In this document: positions 61,955 through 64,000 of the stretch, piece by piece
How the letters are laid out: every line of letters starts with the position of its first letter
Position numbering within the stretch: the stretch's first letter is position 1
Assembly: GCA_009869945.1 (NCBI GenBank)
Contig: WIXG01000035.1
Coordinates: forward strand, 287,037 to 351,036
Reading direction: 5' to 3'
DNA from: Mesaphorura yosii
Lineage: Eukaryota > Arthropoda > Collembola > Poduromorpha > Tullbergiidae
Length of the DNA stretch: 64,000 nt
Made by a program: the position numbers and the translations under genes
The notes under the pieces: model-generated
Told to the model about the DNA's origin: nothing
Databases searched by the model: none
The model's input: only the letters and a program-made list of their open reading frames with translations

Positions 61955-64000
61955 AGAACAGGCTGCAAACGGCGATGCGATCATCTTGAAGACACGAGAA
62001 TGGTTTGGAACTGATGACGATGATATTAAAACAAAAGCCTGTTGCCTCACCACGGCTTATTCTTGAATTCAGCTGCGAGCATTGATTTGGATTTGTACCT
62101 GTCCAGCCCATGCTGTCCATAATTCATAACATGAACATTGGACGTCTGACGACTTCATCAGTTTCTGTCATCACGACTCACACGACAACGGGAGAGAAGA
62201 AAAATGAAGCGGCATTGTCTTCGGTCTCCTAAGCGGTCGTCTCGAATACGACGCTGCACAGCTTTTATGCGTTGTTTATTAATAGCATTTTACGTGCTCG
62301 TAAATCCTTTGAATATTCAATTTACACATTTTATGAACAATCAATGGGCATACTAAACTTTATGGTCATTCACTCAAACTCACAGCCTCTGTTCACAGTT
62401 CACGAGCGTGTTCTGTGGCTCAAGAACCCATACCTTTCATATAATTCTGGCTGCTCATAATCTCAAAGAACCTCTCAAGCCACTTACAACCAGATTCAAT
62501 TCTGTACCTGAAAGTCCTTTATTATTGCGCTCTGTACAAGCAAGTCAGTGTTTACAGCGTGGACAATTAAAGCGTCAAAGGAAAATACAAATATGGTGCT
62601 AAAAGACACTTTAAGAATATGCACAAGGGAAACTACGTGAGCATTGCAAAAGATGTCAGAAATAGGACTCGGGCCTCGCCTTGCCTAATAAATTCACACG
62701 TAGCATACAGAAGAACTTCTTTTTGTCACCGTCCACTCTCGACTTGATTGATTCGTCATAAAACGGTGCATTCGTCCGACGCATTGTTACAAGTTACGAA
62801 TGTTTGCCTAGAACCTGAATGATACTTCACGTCTGTGTGGAGTGGAATGTCCTATTTACAATTTACTTGAGTTCAATTCATATTCAACGCATGGCAAGGC
62901 GTCCAGGGCAAAGGCAATAAGTTTTTATTACCTTCGCCATGACTAAGTATAATTGCCGAGCATGGCGGGAGTCGTCTGTATAATTTATTCGTGCACTGAG
63001 CACTTGATAATGCTCACGAATTGTACGCGCATTGTGCATGGAAGGCTATTAAGAGCAACAGGAGACCGAAAACAATTCTGTCTGACTTTTCTCTCTCTCT
63101 GCTCTGTAATCTTCTGCTGCAGCGGGAGAAATTATTTCAGAGTTGCATGGCCAAATCTTCAATTCGCTTCTGCTCGTTGCACTCGTGTTCAGTTGCAAGT
63201 AGCCAGTGCCAAAAATATCACACTGCTTAATTGCATGAAAGACACAGAAGAGAAAGGCGAATGCTTTTTTATTGTGACAATTATAATGTGCTCTCTAGGT
63301 CCCAGCACCGCAATAATTCCGCGACAAGAACCAGATCTTGAACTTTCTCAGACAGCAGACAAGACATAAGTGCAAGAGCAAACGCGTTTCCAAACGATCA
63401 ACACCTAAAGTGACTATGAAACGTTGAACATTTAAGGGTGTCATTTCAGGCGCAAAATTGGGAAATGGACACACTTCAGCAAAGCAAGAATGAATTTTGA
63501 AGAGACAGGCGAAGGAACTTGATGTAACTTTTGTGGGTACGAATTATCAGTCAGTACGCATGCAAACACAAAGCACCTGACAGCGCAACAGTAGTGACCC
63601 CAGGGGTCATTATCAAACTGGACTCGAAGGGGGGTCCACTTCGTAGTACCACGTTGGGCCTGACTTGGTTTGGCTTGTAAACTCATTTGAAAAGTTGACT
63701 TGGCACTTTTGCTTTTTCTCGCCACTACCATGATGTCTGAGCAGCTCGGCCGCTGATGATGCAACGATGACTTGAGGTTTAAATCGTACCACGCACCAAC
63801 CAGACTAGTTGAACAGCTCTGAAAATGATAAATAAAATTCACTCAAATAAATCTCCCGAAATTACTAAAAAAAGTAATTTGATTCTCATTGGGAAACTAT
63901 TACCATACTTTTTTGGTTCAAATACAAATTAAAATTTTGATCAGATGTAATTCATTCACACTACACCCAGATTGCATGGTCAAAGGTGATGCTTCCCCCC
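61955..64000. other. Intergenic stretch to right edge
   Basis: Open frames at 62953-63369 (plus) and 63441-63842 (minus) have no domain, no supporting splice sites and unremarkable composition, so I leave them uncalled. A symmetrical site at 63595-63609 is listed separately. Confidence 0.55.
63595..63609. repeat. 15-bp palindrome resembling a nuclear-receptor element
   Basis: TGACCCC, A, GGGGTCA is a perfect palindrome. Read as half-sites it is TGACCC and GGGTCA facing outward with a 3-bp gap, similar to an everted nuclear-receptor element. No function is known. Confidence 0.4.

Noticed and set aside
62953-63369. 138-codon frame near the right edge, plus strand
   Set aside because: It starts at a non-ATG codon, and the first ATG gives a Cys-rich sequence without recognised motifs or splice partners.
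63441-63842. 133-codon frame on the minus strand at the right edge
   Set aside because: No recognisable domain. It overlaps the palindrome at 63595-63609 and has no support beyond being open.
1-64000. tRNA, rRNA, CRISPR arrays, bacterial operons or intact transposases
   Set aside because: I looked for internal promoter boxes of tRNAs, regular spaced repeats and transposase motifs and saw none that hold up. The split genes rule out a bacterial source.

Overview
The window is nuclear DNA from an animal, most probably an arthropod. Genes are broken by GT-AG introns from 61 bp to about 20 kb, coding density is very low, polyadenylation signals are AATAAA, and the main protein is a CLCA family member (a metazoan family) with a cytoplasmic tail of a kind I associate with arthropods. 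I cannot name the species. A springtail, crustacean or chelicerate would all fit.

Layout. (1) At the left edge, on the minus strand, lie the first three coding exons of a protein kinase (46-640). The glycine loop, catalytic lysine, helix-C glutamate and HRD motif are present, and the gene runs off the left edge. It looks closest to the NAK/STK16 group. (2) From 641 to about 18.8 kb I find no convincing protein gene. This stretch holds a perfect 20-bp hairpin at 6228-6275, a lone TATA box and one orphan exon-like segment. (3) About 18.86-19.06 kb is a candidate promoter plus non-coding first exon for the next gene. (4) 22071-59758 is one large plus-strand gene in 14 coding exons. All exon phases join without a break and give a 1334-residue CLCA (calcium-activated chloride channel regulator) protein. 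Its first coding intron is about 20.4 kb. (5) From 59759 to the right edge come the 3' UTR with AATAAA signals and then intergenic DNA. About 1.9 kb past the stop there is an exon-like segment (61644-61726) that joins exon 13 in phase and could replace the last part of the FnIII domain, giving a secreted isoform.

The CLCA protein is the point of interest. It keeps the whole family architecture: signal peptide, N-terminal metalloprotease-like domain, VWA, beta-sandwich, FnIII, one membrane helix and a cytoplasmic tail of about 310 residues. Its two functional metal sites look dead, however. The zinc motif HExxH reads HEWAK, and every position of the VWA MIDAS site is changed (E-x-T-x-N for DxSxS, GGGN for GGTS, SQG for TDG). 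The domain that normally self-cleaves and the domain that normally binds a cation and a partner have both degenerated, while the reading frame, splice sites and fold-level conservation are intact. The tail carries a PPxY motif (PPQY), a proline run and a C-terminal class I PDZ-type ligand (TMV). This suggests a membrane scaffold or adaptor rather than a self-processing secreted CLCA.

The two genes point away from each other and show no sign of shared function. Most other open frames are short, lack domain signatures and are treated as chance.
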